A DNA stretch of 57,894 nt from Flavobacterium sp. (lineage in GTDB: Bacteria > Bacteroidota > Bacteroidia > Flavobacteriales > Flavobacteriaceae). Each line of letters starts with the position of its first letter. Position 1 is the first letter of the stretch. A program made the translations under genes and the position numbers. Positions 49,686 through 57,894 of the stretch are shown here, one piece after another. Location of the stretch: NCBI RefSeq assembly GCF_027531705.1, contig NZ_JAPZSP010000036.1, forward strand, positions 1 to 57,894. Reading direction: 5' to 3'. Below the pieces are notes generated by a model. The model did no database searches. It saw only the letters and a program-made list of their open reading frames with translations, and was not told the origin of the DNA.

Positions 49686-50258
49686 ATGGCTGACTATTTT
49701 TTTGAGGTTACTTATGAAGGAATTGTTTACCAAAAAGAAGAAGTCAATTTCAAAGAATTTGAGCAATGCACGTTTACCAATTGCGATTTTAGAAACTGCT
49801 TATTCGTTGCCGTAACTTTTATAGATTGTACTTTCCACAATTGCAATTTTGATACTACAAAAGTAAATTATGTAGCCTTTAGAACGGTGACTTTTAATCA
49901 TTGTAGTTTTAGAGAAGTCAATTTTGCCATGAGCGACAAACTCATTTTTGAAATGCATTTCAACAATTGTATTTTAGATTTTACCAAATTTTACACTTTA
50001 AAAATCCGAACCAATTCTTTTACCAATTGCAGTATGATTGCCATTGATTTTATGGCTACCGATTTGACTGGCGTTGTTTTTGACAATTGCGATTTATACC
50101 GTTCCGAATTTGAAAAAGCAATTGCTAACAAAGCAAATTTCAAAACCAGTTACAATTATACTATTGATCCAACCAAAACTAAATTGAAGAAAGCGATTTT
50201 TTCGCTAGAAGGTGCTAAAGGATTGCTTTTTAAGCATGATTTAGTTATTTCTGATTGA
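49686..50258 (+). CDS. Pentapeptide-repeat protein
   Basis: A 190-residue protein made almost wholly of A(D/N)LxX-type repeats rich in Cys and Asn: FEQCTFTNCDFRNCLFVAVT, FIDCTFHNCNFDTTKVNYVA, FNHCSFREVNFAM, then FTNCSMIAIDFMATDLTGVV and FDNCDLYRSEFEKA. This folds as a right-handed beta helix with Cys at the inward positions. The C-terminal segment (TIDPTKTKLKKAIFSLEGAK) is a cap. Some members protect DNA gyrase; nothing specific shows that here. It begins 3 nt after the dnaX stop and is surely cotranscribed. Confidence 0.9.
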   Translation: MADYFFEVTYEGIVYQKEEVNFKEFEQCTFTNCDFRNCLFVAVTFIDCTFHNCNFDTTKVNYVAFRTVTFNHCSFREVNFAMSDKLIFEMHFNNCILDFTKFYTLKIRTNSFTNCSMIAIDFMATDLTGVVFDNCDLYRSEFEKAIANKANFKTSYNYTIDPTKTKLKKAIFSLEGAKGLLFKHDLVISD

Positions 50259-50307
50259 TATTTAGTTTTATTATTTTATATATTTACATTTAAAATTTAT
50301 ATAAAAG

Positions 50308-50781
50308 ATGGCAACTTCAATTTCACAACAACTAGCCAACCGATTTAGAGAAGTTATCCTCAATGGAACGTGGATTGCAAATACTAATTTTAGATTAGAA
50401 TTAGATAATTTGAATTACGAAATTGCAACAACCAAAATCGATTCGTTGAACACAATTGCCGTTTTGGCACAACACATTCATTATTACATCAATGGTATAA
50501 ATAATGTTTTCAAAGGTGGAAAATTGGAAATAAGAGATGTTTATAGTTTTGATTTTGAATCTATTGAATCACAAAGTCAATGGAAAAATTTTTTAAATCA
50601 ATTTTGGAAAGATGCCGAAGAATTTGCTTCATTAGTAGAAAAAATGTCTGATGAAAACCTAAATGAACCGTTTGTTGATGAAAAGTACGGAACATATTTG
50701 CGAAATATTGATGGAATGATTGAACATAGTTATTACCATTTGGGACAAATTCCATTATTGAAAAAACATATATCAAAATAA
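50308..50781 (+). CDS. DinB-like four-helix protein (DUF1572 type)
   Basis: A 157-residue helical protein. LAQHIHYYINGINNVFKGGK (about 53-72) and MIEHSYYHLGQIPLLKKHI near the end provide His residues for the metal site typical of DinB/YfiT-like proteins. SQSQWKNFLNQFWKDAEEFA forms the third helix. Members act as metal-dependent thiol S-transferases; the substrate is unknown. Fifty nt after the pentapeptide gene, possibly same operon. Confidence 0.85.
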   Translation: MATSISQQLANRFREVILNGTWIANTNFRLELDNLNYEIATTKIDSLNTIAVLAQHIHYYINGINNVFKGGKLEIRDVYSFDFESIESQSQWKNFLNQFWKDAEEFASLVEKMSDENLNEPFVDEKYGTYLRNIDGMIEHSYYHLGQIPLLKKHISK

Positions 50782-50801
50782 GCTAACCAAAAACTAAAAT
50801 T

Positions 50802-51323
50802 ATGAAAACTACTATCTTAAAAAACGGAATTATTGGAGGAATAATTGTTTCAATATTTATGGGATTGAGCGTATATTTTCATTCTCAAAATCTTGAAAAC
50901 GAAACGTTAAGCTATATTCTTGGGTTTTCAGGAATGTTTATTGCTTTTATATTTACATTTATCGGAATGAAGCAATATCGAGATAAAGTCAATAATGGTT
51001 CAATTTCATTTGGAAAAGCTTTTACAATTGGATTATCAATTGCTTTTATAATTTCAACGATATACGTACTAGTTTGGCTTTTTGAATTGCATAATTTCTA
51101 TCCTGATTTTATGGAAAAATATGCCGCTAGCGAAATAACAAAACTACAATCGAGTGGATTGAGCGCAACCGAAATAGCAACCAAAACTGCCGAAATGAAT
51201 CAAATGACAGAATCGTATAAAAATCCTTTATATGTTATTGGCATGACCTACTTTGAAATCTTACCAATTGGAATCTTTTTCTCTTTGATTTTTGCTTTAG
51301 TAGTGAAAAAGAAAGCTGTTTAA
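50802..51323 (+). CDS. DUF4199 family membrane protein
   Basis: A 173-residue inner-membrane protein with four helices (about 8-25, 35-54, 70-95, 145-168). GKAFTIGLSIAFIISTIYVL and the loop FYPDFMEKYAASEITKLQSS with EIATKTAEMNQM before the last helix match DUF4199. Role unknown. Twenty nt after the DinB-like gene; its stop overlaps the ppx stop by 4 nt, tail to tail. Confidence 0.87.
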   Translation: MKTTILKNGIIGGIIVSIFMGLSVYFHSQNLENETLSYILGFSGMFIAFIFTFIGMKQYRDKVNNGSISFGKAFTIGLSIAFIISTIYVLVWLFELHNFYPDFMEKYAASEITKLQSSGLSATEIATKTAEMNQMTESYKNPLYVIGMTYFEILPIGIFFSLIFALVVKKKAV

Positions 51324-52210
51324 ATACGACCATAGTACATAGCCTTAACAATTCCATCCGAAAGTCCAATTTTAGGCACATAAATTTGGCGTGCATTACT
51401 CCATTTCATGGCGTTAAGATAAATGCGAGTTGCTGGTATAATTACGTCGGCACGGTCGGTATTCAAACCCATTTCGGCAATACGTTGTTCGTAGGTTAAC
51501 GAATTTAAGTATTGATATTGCGAATTTAGGTATAAAAAAGAAAGCGGTTTATCTTGCTGTTTTCCTGATAATTTAAACAATTTATTAATATTTCCACCAG
51601 AACCTATTAACGTTATATTGTCATAATCTTGGGTGTTGGTTCTAATCCATTTTTCGATTTCTTCCCAAACGACCTCGTTTACCATATTGTTTAGCAATCG
51701 AACAGTTCCGTTTTTGAATGATTTAGAAACAATCAATTTGCCGTTAGAGAATAGTGAAAACTCGGTGCTTCCGCCACCAACATCAACATAAAGATAGGTT
51801 TTGTCGGTAGAAAGAAAACTGTGCAAATCAGAAGAAGCAATAATAGCAGCTTCTACTTTTCCGTCAATAATTTCGATATCTATTTCTGATTTTTCTCTTA
51901 TTATTTCTGTGACTTCTTTTCCGTTATAAGCTTCTCGCATTGCCGATGTGGCGCAGGCTTTGTATTTGTCTATTTTATAAACTTTCATAAGAAGTCTAAA
52001 AGCGGTCATGGCATCGGTCATGCGATCGATGTTTTCGGGAGAAATTTCGCCCACGGTAAAGGCATCTTGTCCTAAACGAATAGGTACTCGAATTAAAGCA
52101 CTTTTGTTAAACTGTGTTTCTTTGCCTTCTTGTTCGACAATGTTGGTAATAAGCAATCGCATGGCATTAGAACCAATATCGATAGCAGCGTATTTTTTGA
52201 TTGAAATCAT
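51320..52210 (-). CDS. ppx: Ppx/GppA exopolyphosphatase family protein
   Basis: A 296-residue ASKHA-fold phosphatase. Phosphate 1 loop AAIDIGSNAMRLLIT (8-22), then TSAMREA, GKVEAAIIASSDL, phosphate 2 loop LYVDVGGGSTEFSLF and the adenosine-type loop LIGSGGNINKL, ending with GLSDGIVKAMYYG. The short form lacks the C-terminal helical domain of E. coli Ppx, as is common in this phylum. It would remove end phosphates from polyphosphate or hydrolyse pppGpp. It lies downstream of ppk1 and sixA-like genes on the same strand, separated from ppk1 by 189 nt holding a structured element. Confidence 0.92.
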   Translation of the reverse strand: MISIKKYAAIDIGSNAMRLLITNIVEQEGKETQFNKSALIRVPIRLGQDAFTVGEISPENIDRMTDAMTAFRLLMKVYKIDKYKACATSAMREAYNGKEVTEIIREKSEIDIEIIDGKVEAAIIASSDLHSFLSTDKTYLYVDVGGGSTEFSLFSNGKLIVSKSFKNGTVRLLNNMVNEVVWEEIEKWIRTNTQDYDNITLIGSGGNINKLFKLSGKQQDKPLSFLYLNSQYQYLNSLTYEQRIAEMGLNTDRADVIIPATRIYLNAMKWSNARQIYVPKIGLSDGIVKAMYYGRI

Positions 52211-52240
52211 TCCTGATTTGGGAGTTATTAGTTGTTATTT

Positions 52241-52394
52241 AGCACTAATCTGCCCCAGATAATAGTGAAAAGCCACGCAGTTGTAGGACTTATTTTTTCT
52301 TGGCTTTATAAAGCGACCAACAGAAGCTCTTATAAAGACTTAGAAAAAAAAGTGCTACAGCAAGTGCTTGTAACGAATAGCTGGAAATAGGCTC
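52241..52394 (+). ncRNA. Structured intergenic element of flavobacterial type, function unknown
   Basis: Fills the ppx-ppk1 gap. The 5-prime part TGCCCCAGATAATAGTGAAA and the 3-prime part GTAACGAATAGCTGGAAATA with GGCTC have the look of an element I remember between genes in many Flavobacteriia (CCCxGATxxAAGCG...TAGCGGATAGCxGGA...GCTCC). Visible pairing: ACTTATTTTTTCT (52288-52300) with AGAAAAAAAAGT (52342-52353), perfect palindrome GCTTTATAAAGC (52303-52314), and CCAG (52255-52258) with CTGG (52381-52384). Whether it acts as RNA, on which strand, or is a repeat is open. Confidence 0.5.
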
Positions 52395-52399
52395 ATGTA

Positions 52400-54520
52400 T
52401 TAAACTTTATCTATTCTGTCTTCGACGTTTTTTTCGTAATATTTATAGGTTTCGAGTTGCGCTCTAAAAACAGGTTCGTCAGTCTGGCGAGTTCTATATT
52501 TATTATCTAATTTTTCGGAGTGGTAGCGCGCTTTTACATTTCCTTTCCAGCCAATGTTGAAATTATCTATTAGTTGTTTTTTGATGTCTTCTTGGTAAAT
52601 TGGACAGGTTACTTCTACTCGACCGTCGAGATTGCGAGTCATAAAATCGGCACTCGAAATAAAGACTTCGGGATTGTCATCGTTACCAAAAATGAATACT
52701 CGAGAATGCTCAAGAAAATTATCGACAATGCTAATGGCTTCAATGTTTTCGGACATGTCTTTTATACCAGGAATTAGCGAACAAATACCTCGAATTTGCA
52801 ATTTTATTTTAACTCCTGCATTGCTAGCATCATACAGTTTATCTATCATTTGATAATCGGACAAACTATTCATTTTAAGGTTAATATATGCTGTTTTTCC
52901 GGCTAATGCGTTGGTGATTTCCCTTTCGATTAACTTATTAAATCGAGAGCGGCTGTAATGTGGTGAAACAATTAGGTGCTTATAACGATGAACACGATAG
53001 TTAACATCAAAAAACTCAAATACTTTATTTACATCTTTTAGAATTTTTTGATGGCTTGTAAAAAGAGTAACATCGGTGTAAATTTTGGCAGTAGATTCGT
53101 TGAAATTTCCTGTCGAAATCAATCCAAAACGTTTTAATTTTCCGTTGTCATCAATTCTTTCAATTACACAAATTTTGCTATGTACTTTTAGTCCTTTTAT
53201 TCCGAAAATAAGTTGAATTCCTTCTGTTTGCATTTGCTCTGCATAGGAAATATTACTTGCTTCGTCAAAACGAGCTTGCAACTCAATTTGAACAGTAACT
53301 TTCTTTCCGTTTTTGGCAGCATTGATAAGCGAACTGATAATCTGCGAGTTTTTGGCTAATCGATATAAAGTGATTTTTATAGTTGTAACTTTTGGATCGA
53401 GAGCAGCTTCACGAAGAAACTTTATTAAATAGGAAAACGATTGATAAGGTGCAAAAACCAGATAATCTTTTTGTTCAATTTTGTTGAGAATACTACCTTC
53501 GAGCGAAAGACCTTCTACAGGCAAAGGCTTTTTTTGTTGGTAAAGCAAATCATGTCTTCCAAGATTAGGAAAATCCATATAATCGCGACGATTATGGTAT
53601 CGACCACCCGGAATAATACTATCGGAAGCGTCGATTCCCATTCGGGTAATGAAAAACTTAAGCGTATCTTTGCTAATTGCAGTATCGTAAACAAAACGAA
53701 CGGGTTCTCCAATACGTCTATCTTTTACAGAAGTTGCAATTTTTTCGAGCATACTTTTATTGATATCAGAATCGATGTCGAGCTGAGCATCACGGGTAAT
53801 TTTAATCATGTGTGCCGAGATGCTTTCGTAGTCAAAAATGTTAAAAATATTTTCTAAATTAAATCGAATTACATCGTCTAAAAGCATGATATATTTTTTA
53901 TCATTTGGAGACGGAAGTTCGACAATTCTGTTCGTATTTTTAGGAATTTCGATTAAAGCATACCTTTTTTCTTTTTTGGGCTTAACCAATCCTAAAAGAG
54001 ATGCTTTTTCTGTAGGTTTCATTACTAATTTGATTGCCAAATACCCTGCAGTATCTTTTAGTAATGGAAATTCGTCAAGATCATTCAAGATAATGGTAAC
54101 AACTTCTGGGCTGACTTTTTGAATAAAAAAATCTTTAACAAATGTTTGATGTTCGGGAGAAAGCTGATTTTCATTAACAATAAAAATATTTTCTTTTTCG
54201 AGTTGTGATTCGATTATTTTAAGAATTCGCAAACTTTCTGCTTGTTGCTTGATTACAATTTCAGTTATTTCTTTTACTAATTGTTGCGCTGAGATTCCGC
54301 CAAGAACATTTTCGCCAGAAATTCCAGCTAAACTTAAACGACGAATTGCAGCATATCTAACTCTAAAAAACTCATCAAGGTTGTTAGAAAATATTCCTAA
54401 AAAACGTAATCTATCAAGTAATGGAACTGTTTCGTCAGCTGCTTCTTGGAGAACACGGGCGTTAAATGATAACCAGCTTTTTTCTCTATCAATATATCTA
54501 TAATTCTTTTCTAAACTCAT
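52400..54520 (-). CDS. ppk1: Polyphosphate kinase 1
   Basis: A 706-residue enzyme that polymerises ATP gamma-phosphate into polyphosphate. N domain with SWLSFNARVLQEAADE and FSNNLDEFFRVR (44-55), head domain, then two PLD-like catalytic domains. ITLYRLAKNSQII and QARFDEASN come before the phospho-acceptor His447 in KGLKVHSKICVIER, and STGNFNESTAKIYTD follows. In the second PLD-like domain, MIDKLYDASNAGVKIKLQIR and SSADFMTRNLDGRVEVTCP complete the set. Full length with all key residues. It follows the sixA-like gene by 4 nt and precedes ppx, so synthesis and breakdown of polyphosphate lie in one cluster. Confidence 0.96.
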   Translation of the reverse strand: MSLEKNYRYIDREKSWLSFNARVLQEAADETVPLLDRLRFLGIFSNNLDEFFRVRYAAIRRLSLAGISGENVLGGISAQQLVKEITEIVIKQQAESLRILKIIESQLEKENIFIVNENQLSPEHQTFVKDFFIQKVSPEVVTIILNDLDEFPLLKDTAGYLAIKLVMKPTEKASLLGLVKPKKEKRYALIEIPKNTNRIVELPSPNDKKYIMLLDDVIRFNLENIFNIFDYESISAHMIKITRDAQLDIDSDINKSMLEKIATSVKDRRIGEPVRFVYDTAISKDTLKFFITRMGIDASDSIIPGGRYHNRRDYMDFPNLGRHDLLYQQKKPLPVEGLSLEGSILNKIEQKDYLVFAPYQSFSYLIKFLREAALDPKVTTIKITLYRLAKNSQIISSLINAAKNGKKVTVQIELQARFDEASNISYAEQMQTEGIQLIFGIKGLKVHSKICVIERIDDNGKLKRFGLISTGNFNESTAKIYTDVTLFTSHQKILKDVNKVFEFFDVNYRVHRYKHLIVSPHYSRSRFNKLIEREITNALAGKTAYINLKMNSLSDYQMIDKLYDASNAGVKIKLQIRGICSLIPGIKDMSENIEAISIVDNFLEHSRVFIFGNDDNPEVFISSADFMTRNLDGRVEVTCPIYQEDIKKQLIDNFNIGWKGNVKARYHSEKLDNKYRTRQTDEPVFRAQLETYKYYEKNVEDRIDKV

Positions 54521-54524
54521 ATTA

Positions 54525-55010
54525 TTATACGGAATGATTTGGAAAAATAATTTTATCCGTTTTACCTTTATTAATTGATTGCCAATTTACTGTATCAAAT
54601 ACAATTGATACAAAACCAGAAGTTGGAATTGAATCGATGTAAAGACTGCCAAATTGGTTAACAAAATCTGTTAATGCATTGTTATGTCCAAAAATAACTA
54701 AATTTTCGATAGTATCAGGACACATTTTAATGATTTTTTCTAATGTATTGCCATCAAAAGTATATAAATTATCTTTTAGAATTATTTGATTTGGATCAAA
54801 CTCCCAATATTTAACAAAAACTTTACATGTTTCATGAGTTCTTATAGCAGAGCTTGACCAAATAGTATAGCTTGAATCAACTAAATATTTGGATTTTTCA
54901 GCTACCAAAATTGAGTTATTAATTCCTTTTGGGATTATATTTCTATCAAAGTCTTTAAAAGAAAGATCTTGAGTTGCTTTTGCGTGTCTAATTAGGATTA
55001 AATTTTTCAT
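54525..55010 (-). CDS. SixA-like histidine phosphatase
   Basis: A 161-residue small phosphatase of the histidine phosphatase superfamily. The catalytic RHG is RHAKA (8-12) with Arg8/His9, then WSSSAIRTHETC with the second Arg, and FGHNNAL with the second His. This fits the SixA subfamily, which removes phosphate from histidine of signalling proteins. Here it is first in an operon with ppk1 (4-nt gap) and ppx; SixA-like genes beside ppk are, from memory, common in Bacteroidota. A -7 motif lies 23 nt upstream. Confidence 0.88.
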   Translation of the reverse strand: MKNLILIRHAKATQDLSFKDFDRNIIPKGINNSILVAEKSKYLVDSSYTIWSSSAIRTHETCKVFVKYWEFDPNQIILKDNLYTFDGNTLEKIIKMCPDTIENLVIFGHNNALTDFVNQFGSLYIDSIPTSGFVSIVFDTVNWQSINKGKTDKIIFPNHSV

Positions 55011-55021
55011 TTTTTTAACTA

Positions 55022-55044
55022 AAATTTAGTTTGCAAATTTAGTT
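55022..55044. repeat. Direct repeat AAATTTAGTT, two copies 13 nt apart
   Basis: Copies at 55022-55031 and 55035-55044. On the minus strand the second one overlaps the -7 motif of the sixA-ppk1-ppx operon, so it may be a regulator site. Confidence 0.4.
55034..55041 (-). promoter_or_regulatory. -7 promoter motif TAAATTTG for the sixA-ppk1-ppx operon
   Basis: Minus-strand match to TAnnTTTG, 23 nt before ATG 55010. Confidence 0.5.
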
Positions 55045-55432
55045 AAAATAGTATCGATGTCTAAAAAGCAGTTATTAACAATTTTAAAAGGGAAAAGCAG
55101 ATTTTAGTTTAAAAAATGAGTGTTTAATCGATTATTACTGCTTTTTACCGACAAAATAGTTAGTTGTTAACATAAATTTTATTTGTTTGTTAGTTATTAT
55201 TAATTGTTAAAAAAAATGTTGATAAAGTAATTCCGGTACCTATAATATTTACAGATTTATTGATTTTAAAAAGCTATTTATTATTCATTTTTAGTGTTTT
55301 ATCGACTAAAATTGCAATTCATAGATATTCTATACAAAATGAATGTTTCTTATCTATTTTTGGTTCTGAAAAGTGTAGTTATGTTTAACGTGGTTACATT
55401 TTTTTTGATTACCCAATCTAAAACAAAATAAC
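55045..55432. other. AT-rich divergent intergenic region
   Basis: No ORF or RNA signature seen. It contains several TTGTTAA/TTAGTTA blocks (55150-55210) and a TATTTTTG -7-like motif at 55355-55362, 70 nt before the start of the large secreted protein, which is the best promoter candidate for it. Confidence 0.4.
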
Positions 55433-57894
55433 ATGATGAATTTTATGCGTAAAGCTAAGCTAAATAAGTATTTTTTATTTAGTCTTATTTTCTTGTCGAC
55501 TTCTAACATTAAAATTTTTGCAGAAGGAACTCCAACCCTTTCTCCAAATCCAACAGCTATAACAGGTGTTTTAGTTGCTCCAGATATTCCTTCTGGATCC
55601 TATTACAATAATCAACCTGGGAACGCAGCACCTGAAGACAATCGAATTTACTTTAGAATCGGTAATCATACAGTTGAAAATTTATATTATGGTTTTGACT
55701 TTAGAGAATATGTAGCAGGAGTTGCTAATAGAACCGTTAATTTATACTATAGAATTCATAGTCCCTCAGGAGCAGTTTTTCAAGCAAAATGGAATCAGAC
55801 AAATAACATTGCTGGTAGTATTGATTCATATTCTGAAGGATTTAATGGACCAAATATTGGAGGCGTAACTAATGGGTATGATCCATTATCATACGATCCT
55901 ACTGAAAATGGTGAATATTGGATTGAATTTTACAGAAGTGCTGACGGTGGTGCAAACCCAATTTTAACATCTGCGGGTAGAGCTATTGGTGTTTATTTTG
56001 ACTTAACAGTCGCTAATAGTTCTGGCGCTAATCCCAGAAAAAATGGTCGTGTACACTGTGATAAGTGGGGTTTGATGGCTGTTGTACCAGGTGATTTTGG
56101 GTTTTCTACACAAGCGAGTTCTGAACCAGAATTATATGTTTATACAGATCAATCTGTAATTTTAAAAATAAATATTGAAGCTGGATTTAAACCTCTTGCA
56201 TACGATTTGGCATTAAATAGTTATGGTGTAAGCAATATTGGTCCATGGACTACTACAAGAAAATCAATAAAAAGCACATCTGCTCCTTCGTTACCTGATG
56301 GATATAAGATATTTTTAAACAATCCGGATTCTGCTTATTATCCTGTAGCAGTGATACCTCCTAACCCGCAATTTTTAAACCCTCAAATGACTGGTTGCGG
56401 TCCTTATAACATTAGATTCCAAATTTTTGAACCTGGTGATGTATATCTAATGTTTGACATGAATGGCACACCTGGATTTCAACCAAATACCTCTGATTTA
56501 ATTTTAGAAGCAACTGATTTATCTACTGGAGTAAATAGCATTTCATGGAATGGTCTTGACGCCCTTGGAAACGTTGTTCCAGACGGATCTACTATGACAT
56601 TATCTCTTAATTATCTGAAAGGGAGATATAATTTACCTTTATTTGATGCAGAAATTAACAGTGGCGGTTTTAGTGTTGATATTGTTGCTCCTATTATCGA
56701 TCCTTTTGCAGATACACTCACAACAATGTATTGGGATGATTCTGAATTAGCAGTTGATGCAAACTGTTTAAATACACTTAACAACACTACTACTGGTGGT
56801 TTTAACAACTCGGTCATAGGAACTTCAATACGTCCAGCGCATGCTTGGAGTTTTAATGGAAATCCTTCCCAAATAATCCCAGCTCCAACAAATGGTCTAC
56901 CTACAAATAATGAACTTGATGGAGTTACTTGCAACGATTTTGGAAATGGACGTATAATTAATACATGGGGTTGGGGATTAAAAACATTAGCTGTACAAGC
57001 TTTCACCTTTAAAGGTTGTTCTGACTTAAGAGTTGTAAAATCAGGTCCTGCAACTGCAATAGCTGGTGGCAATATTACTTTTACAATAACGGCAACTAAT
57101 TTGGGTATCAGTAGTGATACTAATGTAACTGTAACTGACCTCTTGCCTTCAGGTTATACATTTGTAAGTGCAACACCAACAACTGGAGTTTATGATGATA
57201 CAACTGGTATTTGGACAATTGGTAATTTTGGTAATAGCTCAAGTGCTGTATTAACTATTCAAGCAATTGTTAATGCTACAGGTAATTACACAAATTCAGC
57301 ATGTATTGATGGTGATAATAATGATCCTATTGCTCCTAACAACTGTTCTTCTGTAACACCAACTGTTACAGTTCCTCCAACTGTAACCTTAACAGGAACC
57401 CAAACCATTGCTGAAAACGCAGCTGGTGTAGCTACAATCACAGCTACACTTTCTAACACAACAACAGTAGCAACTGTTATTACTTTGGGTTATACTGGAA
57501 CAGCCACAAATGGAACTGATTATGTTGCTTCTTCAACTACGATAACTATTCCTGCTAATTCAACTACTGGAACAGTTACTATCGACCCATCGGATGATAT
57601 AATTTTCGAAGGAGATGAAACCGTTATTATCGATATCACAAACGTAACAGGTGGAAATGGTGCATTAGAATTAGGTACTCAACAAGCAATTGTTACTATT
57701 GTAGATAATGAAACTATTCCAACTGTAACTTTAACTGGAACACAAACCATTGCTGAAAACGCAGCTGGTGTGGCGACAATTACAGCAACGCTTTCTTCAC
57801 CTACAACTGTACCAACTGTTATAACTGTTGCTTATACAGGTACTGCAACAAACGGAACTGATTATACTCCATCTTCTGTTACAATTACTATTCC
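55433..57894 (+). CDS. Large secreted protein with DUF11 and Calx-beta repeats, partial at right edge
   Basis: Open from ATG 55433 (or 55436) to the end of the window, at least 820 codons. The signal peptide has an unusually long n-region (MMNFMRKAKLNKYF), then LFSLIFLSTSNIKIFAEG. A unique N-terminal domain follows (to about residue 515), with NRIYFRIGNHTVENLYYGFD and MFDMNGTPGF. Next is a DUF11 domain (DLRVVKSGPATAIAGGNITF, VTDLLPSGYTFVSATPTTGV), then Calx-beta repeats (PTVTLTGTQTIAENAAGVAT, NGTDYVASSTTITIPA, FEGDETVIIDI). The second Calx-beta copy starts 342 nt after the first (57377 and 57719). The pattern fits a cell-surface adhesin, probably exported by the type IX system with a sorting domain beyond the window. 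Confidence 0.85.
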   Translation, partial: MMNFMRKAKLNKYFLFSLIFLSTSNIKIFAEGTPTLSPNPTAITGVLVAPDIPSGSYYNNQPGNAAPEDNRIYFRIGNHTVENLYYGFDFREYVAGVANRTVNLYYRIHSPSGAVFQAKWNQTNNIAGSIDSYSEGFNGPNIGGVTNGYDPLSYDPTENGEYWIEFYRSADGGANPILTSAGRAIGVYFDLTVANSSGANPRKNGRVHCDKWGLMAVVPGDFGFSTQASSEPELYVYTDQSVILKINIEAGFKPLAYDLALNSYGVSNIGPWTTTRKSIKSTSAPSLPDGYKIFLNNPDSAYYPVAVIPPNPQFLNPQMTGCGPYNIRFQIFEPGDVYLMFDMNGTPGFQPNTSDLILEATDLSTGVNSISWNGLDALGNVVPDGSTMTLSLNYLKGRYNLPLFDAEINSGGFSVDIVAPIIDPFADTLTTMYWDDSELAVDANCLNTLNNTTTGGFNNSVIGTSIRPAHAWSFNGNPSQIIPAPTNGLPTNNELDGVTCNDFGNGRIINTWGWGLKTLAVQAFTFKGCSDLRVVKSGPATAIAGGNITFTITATNLGISSDTNVTVTDLLPSGYTFVSATPTTGVYDDTTGIWTIGNFGNSSSAVLTIQAIVNATGNYTNSACIDGDNNDPIAPNNCSSVTPTVTVPPTVTLTGTQTIAENAAGVATITATLSNTTTVATVITLGYTGTATNGTDYVASSTTITIPANSTTGTVTIDPSDDIIFEGDETVIIDITNVTGGNGALELGTQQAIVTIVDNETIPTVTLTGTQTIAENAAGVATITATLSSPTTVPTVITVAYTGTATNGTDYTPSSVTITI

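Noticed and set aside
56611..57072. 153-codon minus-strand ORF inside the DUF11/Calx-beta gene
   Set aside because: Antisense to a clear signal-peptide protein with DUF11 repeats; its Pro/Ser-rich content is what the reverse of Thr/Asn/Gly-rich repeats gives.

Overview
The window comes from a low-GC member of the Bacteroidota, most likely a Flavobacterium or close relative. The evidence is the AT-rich sequence, upstream motifs of the TAnnTTTG (-7) type, few Shine-Dalgarno sites, and gene families typical of Flavobacteriia: DUF6452/DUF6048, DUF3822, DUF2853, DUF4199, DUF2911, a fused CcsBA protein, fused E1 alpha/beta dehydrogenase and menaquinone synthesis. It is mostly chromosomal core and shell sequence. 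The only transposase is one IS200-like gene; no phage, plasmid or CRISPR locus is visible, and I found no tRNA or rRNA genes.

Layout. 1-4.2 kb: tail of a large outer-surface protein (in-frame amber codon near the left edge), then the fused 2-oxoacid dehydrogenase E1. 4.2-9.3 kb: a small membrane ORF beside a homopolymer, a decayed coding remnant, a hybrid histidine kinase, a cysteine desulfurase and a two-domain lipoprotein. 9.3-14.1 kb: a two-copy intergenic repeat, an Smr-domain protein, two small membrane proteins, ornithine aminotransferase, and DUF1003 and DUF1697 proteins separated by long palindromes. 14.2-14.8 kb: a REP-type transposase gene framed by four short palindromes. 14.9-24.8 kb: rlmD, two envelope proteins, a zeta-toxin-like ATPase overlapping a 48-aa ORF, a THUMP methyltransferase, a SAM methyltransferase, a ZIP transporter, DUF2853, SET and menD genes, and a GNAT gene. 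24.9-28.2 kb: a glutathione peroxidase, a truncated-haemoglobin-like lipoprotein with a small membrane partner, and a divergent ECF sigma/anti-sigma pair; both divergent promoters carry the same motif.

28.2-36.3 kb: ccsBA (cytochrome c maturation), a DUF2520 Rossmann protein, kdsC, and a photolyase-SDR-SRPBCC operon facing a DUF2911 gene across a dyad. 36.3-43.9 kb: an SSS symporter, a 35-aa membrane peptide and a PIG-L deacetylase in one tight operon, then maf, a UbiA prenyltransferase, a HAD phosphatase and a VOC protein. 44-51.3 kb: a RecD/PIF1-like helicase, DUF3822-rsmD, rnpB, and dnaX broken into gamma and tau reading frames at an A10 tract, followed by pentapeptide-repeat, DinB-like and DUF4199 proteins. 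51.3-55.0 kb: a polyphosphate operon (sixA-like, ppk1, ppx), with a structured repeat-like element between ppk1 and ppx. 55.4-57.9 kb: a large secreted DUF11/Calx-beta protein running off the right edge.

The most interesting observations are the dnaX A10 frameshift site with a promoter-proximal 8-bp tandem repeat; the structured element between ppk1 and ppx; the ECF sigma locus whose shared divergent motif links it to a lipoprotein haemoglobin; the zeta-like ATPase that appears to lack a key Asp and overlaps a tiny partner ORF; and the transposase-REP palindrome unit. Product calls rest on remembered family motifs, not on database searches.
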